Numbered from the stretch's first letter, positions 17,965-24,646 are shown. The stretch is 39,376 bases of DNA from Xanthobacteraceae bacterium (GCA_019752575.1 JAIELW010000027.1:1-39376); one strand, 5' to 3'. The notes: generated by a model not told the origin, from the letters alone. A program made the numbers and translations.

Positions 17965-17989
17965 GGAACGAAGCCAGAAAATGCGGGTT
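17965..17989 (+). promoter_or_regulatory. Candidate EcfG (general stress sigma) promoter
   Basis: GGAAC at 17965-17969 is followed after 16 bp by GGTT at 17986-17989. The alphaproteobacterial EcfG consensus is GGAAC-N16/17-CGTT, so one base of the -10 differs. It sits 40 bp upstream of the ATG of the Gln/Gly/Asn-rich protein, which is a suitable distance. The assignment rests on sequence match only. Confidence 0.5.
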
Positions 17990-18028
17990 AGCGCTCAAGG
18001 GGAGGAACCTTCAAGGAGTGAAAAGTCC

Positions 18029-18190
18029 ATGGCGAACAATCCGAACCAGAACAAAAACCAGCAGCAGGGCAGTCAGAACCAGCAACAGGGCGGCCAGAAG
18101 AACCAGCAGGGTGGCCAGCAGAACCAGCAGAACCCCAATCAGGGTGGCCAGCAGGGCGGTCAGCAAGGCGGTCAGCAGCAGAAGCGCTAA
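18029..18190 (+). CDS. Gln/Gly/Asn-only low-complexity 53-residue protein
   Basis: The protein has 53 residues, of which 23 are Gln, 11 Gly and 10 Asn, plus a few Lys, Pro, Ser and Arg. It has no hydrophobic residue beyond Met1 and Ala2, no cysteine and no aromatic residue. The second half is built of GGQQ repeats. A good ribosome site, AAGGAG, lies 9 bp before the ATG, and a strong terminator follows 18 bp after the stop, so this is a real single-gene unit. Composition fits the hydrophilin class: disordered, glycine-containing, very water-loving. An EcfG-like promoter upstream suggests stress induction. The role is unknown. Desiccation or osmotic protection is a guess from composition. Confidence 0.8.
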   Translation: MANNPNQNKNQQQGSQNQQQGGQKNQQGGQQNQQNPNQGGQQGGQQGGQQQKR

Positions 18191-18207
18191 CCCGCTGTAA
18201 ACAAAGG

Positions 18208-18236
18208 AAAAGCCCCGCCTCTCCGGCAGGGCTTTT
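18208..18236 (+). terminator. Intrinsic terminator after the Gln/Gly/Asn protein
   Basis: AAAAGCCC and GGGCTTTT form an 8-bp outer stem that continues, after a C-A mismatch, with GCC/GGC around a TCTCC loop. TTTTTCGC follows. It lies 18 bp after the stop codon at 18190 and would separate this unit from the AraC-type gene. Confidence 0.85.
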
Positions 18237-18300
18237 TCGCGTAAAGCCTGATGCAAGAGAGCGCTTTTCTTTTACTCTCCGGCTGACCTATTTTCCGCCC

Positions 18301-19203
18301 ATGAAGCGGGCAGCTCTTCCACTTTACCACCTCTACGGCGATCCGCCGGACGACCAGGCGTTCGACTTCGTGCACATCGAGCGGCTGACGCACCGCTCGC
18401 CCGGAAATAACTGGGTGATTGCGCCGCACCGGCACCGTAATCTCTTCCAGATCATGCTGATCGAGCAGGGCGGCGGCACGCTCGATCTCGAGGCGGAGTC
18501 GATCAATTTCGAGGCGCCGGTGGTGATGTTACTCGCGCCGACGGTCGCGCACGGCTTTCGCTTCAAGCCCAAGGTCACCGAAGGCTATGTCATCAATTTT
18601 ACCGAGGACGTGACGGAGTCTTTGGGCGAGCAGGCGAATGTCGCGCTTGCGCGGCTCAAGCACATCGCGGCGCAGCCGCTGATGCCGGTTGCGGCGCCGG
18701 AAACGGCACGGCTTTCCGCGCTCTGCCGCGATCTGCTGGAAGAAGAATTTCTCGGCCGCGAAGGTCACGATGTCGCAATGCGCGCGATGCTTGCGCTGAT
18801 CGGCGTCGAGGTTGCGCGCCTTGCCGCGAGCCGCGCACTTTCAGGCACGATCACGCTGGCACCGGCCGACGCGACGGTCGAAGAATTGCGCCGCCTGATC
18901 GAAGAGCATTTCCGCTCAGAACGGCAGATCGGTTTTTATGCGGGCAAGCTCGCGATGACGGCGGATCGCCTCAACGATCACGTCAAGCGTGCGACCGGCG
19001 TCACCGCGGGGCATTTGCTTCGCCAACGGCTCCTCACCGAAGCGAAGCGGCAGCTTGTGTTCACGGATCTCACGATCGGCGAAGTGGCCTACGATCTCGC
19101 TTTCGCGGACCCCTCGCACTTTGCGCGCTTCTTCAAGAAGCAGACCGGCTCCACGCCGCAGGCATTCCGCGAAGCGTCATTGCGCTCGCGCGGCACGCAC
19201 TAG
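18301..19203 (+). CDS. AraC/XylS family transcriptional regulator, PobR-like
   Basis: This 300-residue regulator has an N-terminal cupin-like sensing domain (PHRHRNLFQIMLIEQGGGTLDLE, about residues 40-65) and a C-terminal double helix-turn-helix. The latter includes LAMTADRLNDHVKRATGVTAGHLLRQRLL and the AraC signature LAFADPSHFARFFKKQTGSTPQAFRE. The HLESI-like start and the PHRHR block resemble PobR-type activators of aromatic degradation, which makes the nearby pca genes possible targets, though pobA is not in the window. It converges on the radical SAM gene with only 9 bp between stops. Whether it controls the pca genes, the RiPP cassette or something outside the window cannot be told. Confidence 0.88.
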   Translation: MKRAALPLYHLYGDPPDDQAFDFVHIERLTHRSPGNNWVIAPHRHRNLFQIMLIEQGGGTLDLEAESINFEAPVVMLLAPTVAHGFRFKPKVTEGYVINFTEDVTESLGEQANVALARLKHIAAQPLMPVAAPETARLSALCRDLLEEEFLGREGHDVAMRAMLALIGVEVARLAASRALSGTITLAPADATVEELRRLIEEHFRSERQIGFYAGKLAMTADRLNDHVKRATGVTAGHLLRQRLLTEAKRQLVFTDLTIGEVAYDLAFADPSHFARFFKKQTGSTPQAFREASLRSRGTH

Positions 19204-19212
19204 GCCGGGCGA

Positions 19213-20406
19213 TCAGAGCTGATGCAGCGGAGCGGCCGGAGGCTCCGCACGATTGCGCTTCGCCAGTTCTTCGGCGACCGCGCTTGCCGGCAGTTTCTCG
19301 ATCAGGTCCAGCACTACGTCGACGGAGCGCATCAGTTTGCGGCAGCTTGCGGTTTCCGTAGAGGCGGCGGATCCATTCTCGAAAATCTTGTTGGCTGCGG
19401 CGCCACCGCCGCACAGTCCGAAATACGCGCATTCGGCTCTGCATTTGCTGACGCCGGCTGCTACGTCCGCGTACAGTTTGCTGCTGGTGATGCGGTGGGA
19501 AATTTTCTCGAAGTTATCCGTCAGCAGGTTGCCGAATTCAAACTTGCCGTAGGCGTGGTGTTCTAGGCCGAGCAACTCCGGTGAAAAAGTGGAGATATTT
19601 GCCTCGCAATCGACCGACAGGATACGGAACGGCTCCGCTTCCTCGTTGCTCATTTGCTGTCCATGCGCCGCGATCGCGCGGAGAGCGTGTTCGATCTCGC
19701 GTACAGGAACGAACTGTTCGCTGCGGAAACTCAGTTCGAGAAATTTTTGCAGAAAGGCGCGATAGCTTGCGTCGCCCGCGGTTTCGTTCACGAAACGGGA
19801 TCGGCTGTGCGCGCCCTCCTGTTCTTCAATGTTAAAGCAGACATAGTCGATGCCGTTGACGGCATAGAACTCGAACATCTTTTCTGGCTGAAGCAGGCTC
19901 TCGAGTGTGAGTACCGAAATTACGTGAAAGCTGATGCCGGCATCCTGCAACGCTTTCATGCCTTTGTAGGTGCGTTCGAACGAGCCGGTGCCGTTCCTCA
20001 TCTTACGGTAATTGTCGTGAAACTCGGCGGGACCGTCGATGCTGATGCCGACGTTTATGTTCCATTTCTTGATGAAATCGCACCATGCCGGGGTAATCAG
20101 CGTGCCGTTGGTCTGGAACGAATGACGTACCTTCAGACTTGGCGGCGCGACGCGCTCGATCAACTGAAACATCGCTTCATAATAATCGGGCGGCAGGACA
20201 AGCGGTTCGCCCGCATGCCAGACGACCGTTACCGAATCCCAAACGGTCGGGAAGCGAAGCAGTTTTTGAAAGAGCGGCTCCGCCGTCTCAAGCGATAGCC
20301 GCTTGGTGGAAGTGCGATGCGGCAAATAGCAGTACGTGCAGTTGATATTGCAGAACGGCGTTGGCTGCACGACCAGCAGGCTGGTTTGGCAAAAGGCGGA
20401 TGTCAT
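19213..20406 (-). CDS. Radical SAM/SPASM peptide maturase, GrrM/OscB-like (cyclophane-forming class)
   Basis: From ATG at 20406 this is a 397-residue radical SAM enzyme. The 4Fe-4S/SAM site is Cys19-x3-Cys23-x2-Cys26 in PFCNINCTYCYLPHRT. VVWHAGEPLVLPPDYY and GISIDGPAEFHD are further barrel motifs. A SPASM domain follows, with SVDCEANISTFSPELLG, then CRAECAYFGLCGGG, ANKIFENGSAASTETASCR, the cysteine set of the FxsB/XyeB/GrrM class. These enzymes join an aromatic side chain to the beta carbon of a residue two places on, making three-residue cyclophanes. The frame is open to 20445, but that extra part lies in the terminator-like hairpin, so I chose the inner start. The precursor gene lies just upstream. 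No transporter, protease or GrrP-like gene is adjacent. Confidence 0.9.
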   Translation of the reverse strand: MTSAFCQTSLLVVQPTPFCNINCTYCYLPHRTSTKRLSLETAEPLFQKLLRFPTVWDSVTVVWHAGEPLVLPPDYYEAMFQLIERVAPPSLKVRHSFQTNGTLITPAWCDFIKKWNINVGISIDGPAEFHDNYRKMRNGTGSFERTYKGMKALQDAGISFHVISVLTLESLLQPEKMFEFYAVNGIDYVCFNIEEQEGAHSRSRFVNETAGDASYRAFLQKFLELSFRSEQFVPVREIEHALRAIAAHGQQMSNEEAEPFRILSVDCEANISTFSPELLGLEHHAYGKFEFGNLLTDNFEKISHRITSSKLYADVAAGVSKCRAECAYFGLCGGGAAANKIFENGSAASTETASCRKLMRSVDVVLDLIEKLPASAVAEELAKRNRAEPPAAPLHQL

Positions 20407-20411
20407 CTCTG

Positions 20412-20443
20412 AAAAATAAGCGGCGGGCCGTAAGGTCCGCCGC
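20412..20443 (-). terminator. Terminator/attenuator hairpin between precursor and maturase genes
   Basis: Read on the minus strand, GCGGCGG and CCGCCGC form a perfect 7-bp stem (20420-20443), extended by CC/GG past one A-C mismatch around a TTAC loop. TTATTTTT follows directly. It begins 8 bp after the precursor stop and ends just before the maturase ATG. It looks like a partial terminator that would keep maturase mRNA below precursor mRNA, and it may also protect the precursor message. Confidence 0.7.
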
Positions 20444-20451
20444 ATAATGGC

Positions 20452-20712
20452 TTAGTGGTGAGGATTGCGATGATTGCCCCAGTTATGCCAGTTGTTCCAA
20501 TGGTTGTTCCAACGGTGGTTGTTCCAATGCTGCGCGAGTTTGCTTCCGAATTTCTTTTCGGAAGCATCCGGCTCAGTGAGTTTGACAATCTCGTTCAGCT
20601 TGGCTTGTGCGCTGGTGATGCGCTCGTTCAGCGGAGCGTCGCTGCGACTGGCAGTGGCGGTGCCGCTGGTCACAACCAAGGCTGCGAGAACGGCTAACAG
20701 ACTACGAAACAT
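20452..20712 (-). CDS. RiPP precursor peptide with W-x-N repeats (GrrA/OscA-like)
   Basis: This 86-residue peptide has three parts. Residues 1-21 are a Sec signal peptide (FRSLLAVLAALVV, then cleavage after ATA). Residues 22-61 are a charged leader with helix LNERITSAQAKLNEIVKL. Residues 62-86 are a core made almost only of Trp, Asn, His, Arg and Gly. The core has Trp at 63, 68, 72, 75 and 78, each with Asn two residues later (65, 70, 74, 77, 80), so five W-x-N motifs. H81-R-N83 could be a sixth site. At the DNA level the core is built from TTGTTCCA-type repeats. A GAGG ribosome site lies 7 bp before the ATG, and the maturase gene follows. GrrA-family cores are usually Gly-rich; this one is Asn/His-rich. 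The bioactivity is unknown. Confidence 0.85.
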   Translation of the reverse strand: MFRSLLAVLAALVVTSGTATASRSDAPLNERITSAQAKLNEIVKLTEPDASEKKFGSKLAQHWNNHRWNNHWNNWHNWGNHRNPHH

Positions 20713-20736
20713 AAAAAACCTCGTCTATAATTCCTG

Positions 20737-20766
20737 ATGCTAGGCAGAGGAAATCCCTGCCGTCAA
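20737..20766 (-). promoter_or_regulatory. Sigma-70-type promoter of the RiPP cassette
   Basis: On the minus strand TTGACG (20761-20766) is followed after 17-18 bp by CTAGCAT (20737-20743), a fair -35/-10 pair for the alphaproteobacterial housekeeping sigma. Transcription would start near 20730, about 18 bp before the precursor ATG. No other gene on this strand lies between here and the pcaC stop at 20920, so the cassette has its own promoter. Confidence 0.6.
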
Positions 20767-20919
20767 GAGAATGTGGAAGTAAAACTACTTTGGTCGCGGC
20801 TCTTTCATGAAGTAGCCGGGTTCCCCCTTTTTTCGCCTTTCCGCAGGAGTTTTATTCCTTCAAAAAGCCGCGCATGTGAAAAGCGGCGGCATTCTCACGG
20901 TTTTGTGACGGTGGCGAGG

Positions 20920-21309
20920 TCAGCTGGTCTTTTCGATTTCCGCGAAGACCTGCGCGGCCTCGTGCATGGCGGTGTTTGCCGCCGGCACGCCGCAGTAGAT
21001 CGCCTGCTGCAACAACAATTCCTTGATGTCGTCCTTGGTGAAACCGCCTTCGGTCATGGCAGCACGCACATGCAGGCGGAATTCCTCCCAACGGCCGAGC
21101 GCCACCATGGAGCCGATCACGATCAGGCGCCGCGTGCGTTCGTCGAAATGCGGCCGTGTCCAGATCTCGCCCCAGGCGTAGCGCGTGATCAGGTCCTGGA
21201 AGTCGCGGTTGAAATCGTTCTGGTTCGCGACCGCGCGATCGACCCATTTGTTGCCGAGCACCTTGCGGCGTTTCGCCATTCCCTTTTCATGACGTTCGCG
21301 CTCGTCCAT
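20920..21309 (-). CDS. pcaC: 4-carboxymuconolactone decarboxylase
   Basis: This 129-residue protein of the AhpD-like/CMD fold decarboxylates 4-carboxymuconolactone to 3-oxoadipate enol-lactone in the protocatechuate branch of the beta-ketoadipate pathway. The opening MDERERHEKGMAKRRKVLG, the DLITRYAWGEIWTRP block, IGSMVALGRWEEF and LLQQAIYCGVPAANTA are the PcaC signature regions. The start abuts a long hairpin (21311-21387), and no ribosome site is visible before the ATG, so translation may be leaderless-like, coupled, or structure-controlled. It is the last gene of the pcaB-pcaD-pcaC run. pcaG and pcaH are not in the window. Confidence 0.94.
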   Translation of the reverse strand: MDERERHEKGMAKRRKVLGNKWVDRAVANQNDFNRDFQDLITRYAWGEIWTRPHFDERTRRLIVIGSMVALGRWEEFRLHVRAAMTEGGFTKDDIKELLLQQAIYCGVPAANTAMHEAAQVFAEIEKTS

Positions 21310-21310
21310 T

Positions 21311-21387
21311 GCTGGTGTCCCGTATCCGGCGTTCGCTTAACCTTGTAGCGCCTTCCGAGCGAACGCCGGATACGAAAGGACACCAGC
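21311..21387. repeat. Long hairpin directly upstream of pcaC
   Basis: GCTGGTGTCC (21311-21320) pairs with GGACACCAGC (21378-21387), and CGTATCCGGCGTTCGC (21321-21336) pairs with GCGAACGCCGGATACG (21359-21374). This gives a 26-bp perfect stem with one 3-nt AAA bulge and a 22-nt loop. The inner edge of the stem lies 2 bp before the pcaC start codon, so the structure could sequester the translation start region. Confidence 0.9.
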
Positions 21388-21400
21388 CAGTTTTAAATTC

Positions 21401-21474
21401 AAGTGATCCTTTGGTTCTGACATTCGTAAATATGCCTGCTGCGACGGGATACGAATGTCAGAACCGCATCACTT
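21401..21474. repeat. Long hairpin at the end of pcaD
   Basis: GGTTCTGACATTCGTA (21413-21428) pairs perfectly with TACGAATGTCAGAACC (21450-21465) around a 21-nt loop. An outer 7-bp pair, AAGTGAT with ATCACTT (21401-21407 and 21468-21474), includes the pcaD stop codon. The plan (outer arm, bulge, 16-bp inner stem, 21-22-nt loop) is the same as the hairpin 14 bp away, with different sequence except a shared TTCGTATCC on the minus strand. Confidence 0.88.
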
Positions 21475-22254
21475 GTAACCCTTCAAAAATCCATTGAGTG
21501 CTTTTGCAAAAGCGTCAGGTTGTTCGATGTTGGAAAGGTGTGCTGCGTCAAGGCCGACGAGCTTCGCGCCGGGGATGCGCTTTGCGATCAACTCCGCCGC
21601 TTCATAGGGCGTTGCCGGATCGTGTTTGCCGCCGATGACGAGCGTTGGCGTTTTTATCTCATAAATCGACCAGCGCTGATCGACATCGCGGATCGCGGCG
21701 CAGTTTCCGGCATAGCCTTCGGGCTTCGTCGCGTGCAGTGCTTCGACAATGCGGTCGATTTCCTTCGGAGACTTCTCGCGAAACTCTTTCGTGAACCAGC
21801 GTTCGATCACGGCGCCGGTGATCGCCTTCATGCCGGAGGTGCGCACGGTCGCGATGCGCTGGTTCCAGATTTCGGTGAGGCCGAATTTCGCCGCGGTGTT
21901 GCAGAGAACGAGCTGCTCGATGCGAGCAGGCACATTCCGCGCGAGCCACATACCGATCATGCCGCCCATCGACAGACCGCAGAAGCGGACTTTCGTAAGC
22001 TTCAACGTATCCATCAGCGCGATCGCATCCTGACCGAGCATTGCGAAAGTGTAGGGGTATAACGGCGCTTCCGTCTTGCCGTGGCCGCGCGTGTCGTACC
22101 GCACGACGCGAAAGCGCTTCGCGAGGGCTGCGACCTGATTGTCCCACATATGCAGATTGGTGCCGAGCGAATTCGACATCATCAGCACCGGCGCGTTGTC
22201 CGCGCCGTCGATCTGATAGTTGATCTTGATTCCGTTGGCTTCGAGGATCGGCAT
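21469..22254 (-). CDS. pcaD: 3-oxoadipate enol-lactonase
   Basis: This 261-residue alpha/beta hydrolase opens the enol-lactone ring to 3-oxoadipate. The nucleophile elbow is FCGLSMGGMIGMWLARN, the acid residue lies in VIGGKHDPATPYEAAEL, and the catalytic histidine in LDAAHLSNIEQPDAF. The oxyanion segment MSNSLGTNLHMWDNQVAAL is the PcaD pattern. The gene lies 9 bp downstream of pcaB and upstream of pcaC, all on the minus strand, so the three consecutive ring-opening steps are encoded together. Its last codons form part of a long hairpin (21401-21474). Confidence 0.95.
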   Translation of the reverse strand: MPILEANGIKINYQIDGADNAPVLMMSNSLGTNLHMWDNQVAALAKRFRVVRYDTRGHGKTEAPLYPYTFAMLGQDAIALMDTLKLTKVRFCGLSMGGMIGMWLARNVPARIEQLVLCNTAAKFGLTEIWNQRIATVRTSGMKAITGAVIERWFTKEFREKSPKEIDRIVEALHATKPEGYAGNCAAIRDVDQRWSIYEIKTPTLVIGGKHDPATPYEAAELIAKRIPGAKLVGLDAAHLSNIEQPDAFAKALNGFLKGYK

Positions 22255-22263
22255 CGTTCTCTC

Positions 22264-23631
22264 TTATTTCTTCAGTGAGCGCTCGGCGCTCGCAATCGCC
22301 GCGTCGATAAACTTCTGGGCTTCCCCGAGATAATTCGCCGGATCGAACAGTCCGGCGATCTTCTTGCCCGAAAGAATTTCCATGACTTCCGGAATTTCGT
22401 TTAGCGCGCCGCGCAGATGCTTGCCGCTCTTGAGCGCCTGTTTCGAAGCCTCTGCAACGAGATCGTGTGCCCGCGATTTGCCGAGTTTTTCGGCGAGCGC
22501 GAACTGCACTGCTTCCGCCATGATGAGCCCATTCGAAAGGTCCAGATTGGCACGCATGCGCGTTTGGTCGACTTCGAGGCCGGTTGCAATCTCAGCGGTG
22601 CGCTCGAAAGCGCCGGACGCGATCAAAAGAAGTTGGGGTAATGCGAGCCAGCTCGCCTGCCAGCCGCCGATGCCGCGTTCCTGCTCGTGCGTCAGTCCCG
22701 CGAGCAACGACGAAACCAATCCGGGCGCGAGATTGGCGGCCGCGAGAATTTGCGCGGAAAGCGCGGGGTTGCGCTTCTGCGGCATGGTCGAGGAGCCACC
22801 GCGCCCTTTGCCGGCAGGCTCGAAAACCTCGCAGATTTCCGTCTGCATCAGCAGGGAAACGTCGCTTGCGATCTTTCCGCATTCTCCGATTGCGATGGCG
22901 ATTGCGCTTGCTGCGTTCACGAGACGATCGCTGTGCGCGTGCCAAGGCGCGGGCGGGACCGCGAGATCGAGTGATTTGCCCAGGGCTTTTGCGACAAGCG
23001 TGCCTTTTTTGTTGAGTGCTGCGAGCGTTCCTGCTGCGCCACCGAATTGAAGCACGGAGGCCTCTTCAACCGCCGCGATCATGCGCGTTCGCGAGCGGGC
23101 GAGGGATGCCGCGTACTCCGCCGCTTTCAGACCGAAGGTGGTCGGCAGTGCCTGCTGCAGCCAGGTGCGTCCGGCCATCACGCTGTTGCGGTGCTTCTTC
23201 GCAAGCGAAACGAAACCCTTGATGGCATGAGCGAGATCGCGCTCGAGGAGCGCCGACGCATCGCGCAGCGCGAGCACCGTCGCGGTATCGATGATGTCCT
23301 GGCTGGTCGCGCCCCAATGCACGAAGCGCGCGGCATCCTTGTCGCGTTTGGCGACCGCGGCGGTCAGCGCCTTGACGAGCGGGATTGCGACATTGCTGGC
23401 TTGTGCGGCCGCGTTACCGACTACTGCGATATCGAAGCGCTTTGCCACGCAGGCAGCCGCAATCGGTGCGGCCGCACTTTTCGGGATCACGCCGGTCGCG
23501 GCTTCGGCGCGGGCGAGCGCCGCTTCCATATCGAGCATGCGCTGAAGCATCGCGCTATCGGAAAGCGCGCCGCGCATCTTCGCGCTTGCGAAAAGCGGGC
23601 CGAGAAGATTGCCTGAAGAAATGCTGCTCAT
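22264..23631 (-). CDS. pcaB: 3-carboxy-cis,cis-muconate cycloisomerase
   Basis: This 455-residue member of the fumarase/aspartase superfamily cyclises 3-carboxymuconate to 4-carboxymuconolactone. The superfamily signature GSSTMPQKRNPALSAQI is present, with Gln in place of the His seen in PurB, as expected for PcaB. HWGATSQDIIDTATVLALRD and GRTWLQQALPTTFGLKAAEY supply the other active-site segments. It is the first gene of pcaB-pcaD-pcaC. The 92-bp gap to the bcsS-like gene upstream is short, so the promoter may lie there or in the upstream gene. No LysR-type PcaQ gene is visible. Confidence 0.94.
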   Translation of the reverse strand: MSSISSGNLLGPLFASAKMRGALSDSAMLQRMLDMEAALARAEAATGVIPKSAAAPIAAACVAKRFDIAVVGNAAAQASNVAIPLVKALTAAVAKRDKDAARFVHWGATSQDIIDTATVLALRDASALLERDLAHAIKGFVSLAKKHRNSVMAGRTWLQQALPTTFGLKAAEYAASLARSRTRMIAAVEEASVLQFGGAAGTLAALNKKGTLVAKALGKSLDLAVPPAPWHAHSDRLVNAASAIAIAIGECGKIASDVSLLMQTEICEVFEPAGKGRGGSSTMPQKRNPALSAQILAAANLAPGLVSSLLAGLTHEQERGIGGWQASWLALPQLLLIASGAFERTAEIATGLEVDQTRMRANLDLSNGLIMAEAVQFALAEKLGKSRAHDLVAEASKQALKSGKHLRGALNEIPEVMEILSGKKIAGLFDPANYLGEAQKFIDAAIASAERSLKK

Positions 23632-23723
23632 GCCTGGAGAATAAACGAAAGAGTCGGTCGCGGAATGTAGTCCGCTGCCGCTTTCGCTGGAAGCTTTTTC
23701 GGAATCTCGCGCCGTCTTTTGCG

Positions 23724-24527
23724 CTAGAACGGTGAATAGACCGAGAGGGTGGTGTAAACGCCGTCACCACGGCCGGAGTTTTCCAGCATTCCCGCGGAAA
23801 GCGAGAAGATTTTCTTTCGCCAGGTGAGGGACGCAGCAAGACCGGCGCGTTGTTCGTTGTAGCGCGCATCGCCCATCGTGGCTACTTCGCCGCCGAGCGC
23901 CCAGGTTTCGTTCAGCTCGTATTGCAGCGCCGCCTTCGCATAATACTTGCTGTGTACCGTCGAAGCAGAGCCGAAGGCGGTTACGATGTAGCGCTGCCAG
24001 ATCCGCGAATAGAGTTCGAGCGAGCCTTTGATCCCGGCTTCGCTGCCGCGCGCGGGATTGAAGGGATCGTCGAACGCCAGAATCTGATCTTCATAATGCA
24101 GGCCTGCGAAGGCACCGACATAGATCGTGTGTCCATAAATATTGCCGAAGGTCTTGCGATAGCCGCCGAGTAGTTCGACGGAGAACGCATTCGCATCGTT
24201 GATGCCGCCCGGAACGATCGCCGTCCGATAAGAATACTTGCCTGCGCCGCCCATGAAGCGGACGCGCCAGCCGTCTTCGACGAGCGTTCCCGGCGCGTAA
24301 GTCGCCCCCACCCATGCGAAAGTCGTCGCTTTGGCGGCGTCGATACCGCCGAAGAAATCGGCCTTCTGATGCAGATAGGGGATTGTGATGTAGGTTTCGA
24401 ACGGTTGGATCAGACGTTCATAAGCCTGAATGGGAATCGACGCTTGCTGCGCTTGCGCAGTTGCGACAGCAAGAATCGAAGCCGCGAACGATACGGCTAT
24501 GCTTGTTTTGCCCGTGCATTTCGACAT
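23724..24527 (-). CDS. Cellulose biosynthesis protein BcsS family, outer-membrane beta-barrel
   Basis: This 267-residue protein has a signal peptide (about residues 1-27, IAVSFAASILAVATAQAQQ) followed by alternating amphipathic strands, ending in the aromatic TTLSVYSPF typical of outer-membrane barrels. DFFGGIDAAKATTFAWVGATYAP and GGYRKTFGNIYGHTIYVGAFAGLHYEDQ match the BcsS family linked to alphaproteobacterial cellulose operons. No cellulose synthase gene is in the window, so it is an orphan here. The function within cellulose secretion is not known. An unrelated barrel use is possible. It runs in the same direction as pcaB, 92 bp upstream. Confidence 0.75.
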   Translation of the reverse strand: MSKCTGKTSIAVSFAASILAVATAQAQQASIPIQAYERLIQPFETYITIPYLHQKADFFGGIDAAKATTFAWVGATYAPGTLVEDGWRVRFMGGAGKYSYRTAIVPGGINDANAFSVELLGGYRKTFGNIYGHTIYVGAFAGLHYEDQILAFDDPFNPARGSEAGIKGSLELYSRIWQRYIVTAFGSASTVHSKYYAKAALQYELNETWALGGEVATMGDARYNEQRAGLAASLTWRKKIFSLSAGMLENSGRGDGVYTTLSVYSPF

Positions 24528-24629
24528 GCAACGTCCAGAGCGCTTAGGAACTAAAACCAGAAGCGAGCTGCCGCACCCGCTCTCAGCCTACGATTGTTGC
24601 GACAGGTTCCGCGAGGGCCACGATATCCC

Positions 24630-24646
24630 AATTGCAGGCTGCAATT
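24630..24646. promoter_or_regulatory. 17-bp palindrome in the bcsS/MFS divergent region, possible operator
   Basis: AATTGCAG and CTGCAATT flank a single central G, a perfect 8-bp inverted repeat. It lies about 103 bp upstream of the bcsS-like start and 113 bp upstream of the MFS start, in the 232-bp divergent intergenic region. A weaker partial copy (ATTGCCTCCAGTTGCAG) lies 20 bp further right. The spacing suits a dimeric repressor or activator site, but no regulator gene is adjacent. Confidence 0.35.

Noticed and set aside
20815-20830. GGAAC on the minus strand upstream of the RiPP precursor, as an EcfG promoter
   Set aside because: No CGTT or GGTT follows at 16-17 bp, and a better sigma-70-type pair lies nearer the gene.
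21311-21474. The two long hairpins as integron attC sites
   Set aside because: They are near-perfect palindromes without GTTRRRY/RYYYAAC boxes, and no integrase gene is present.
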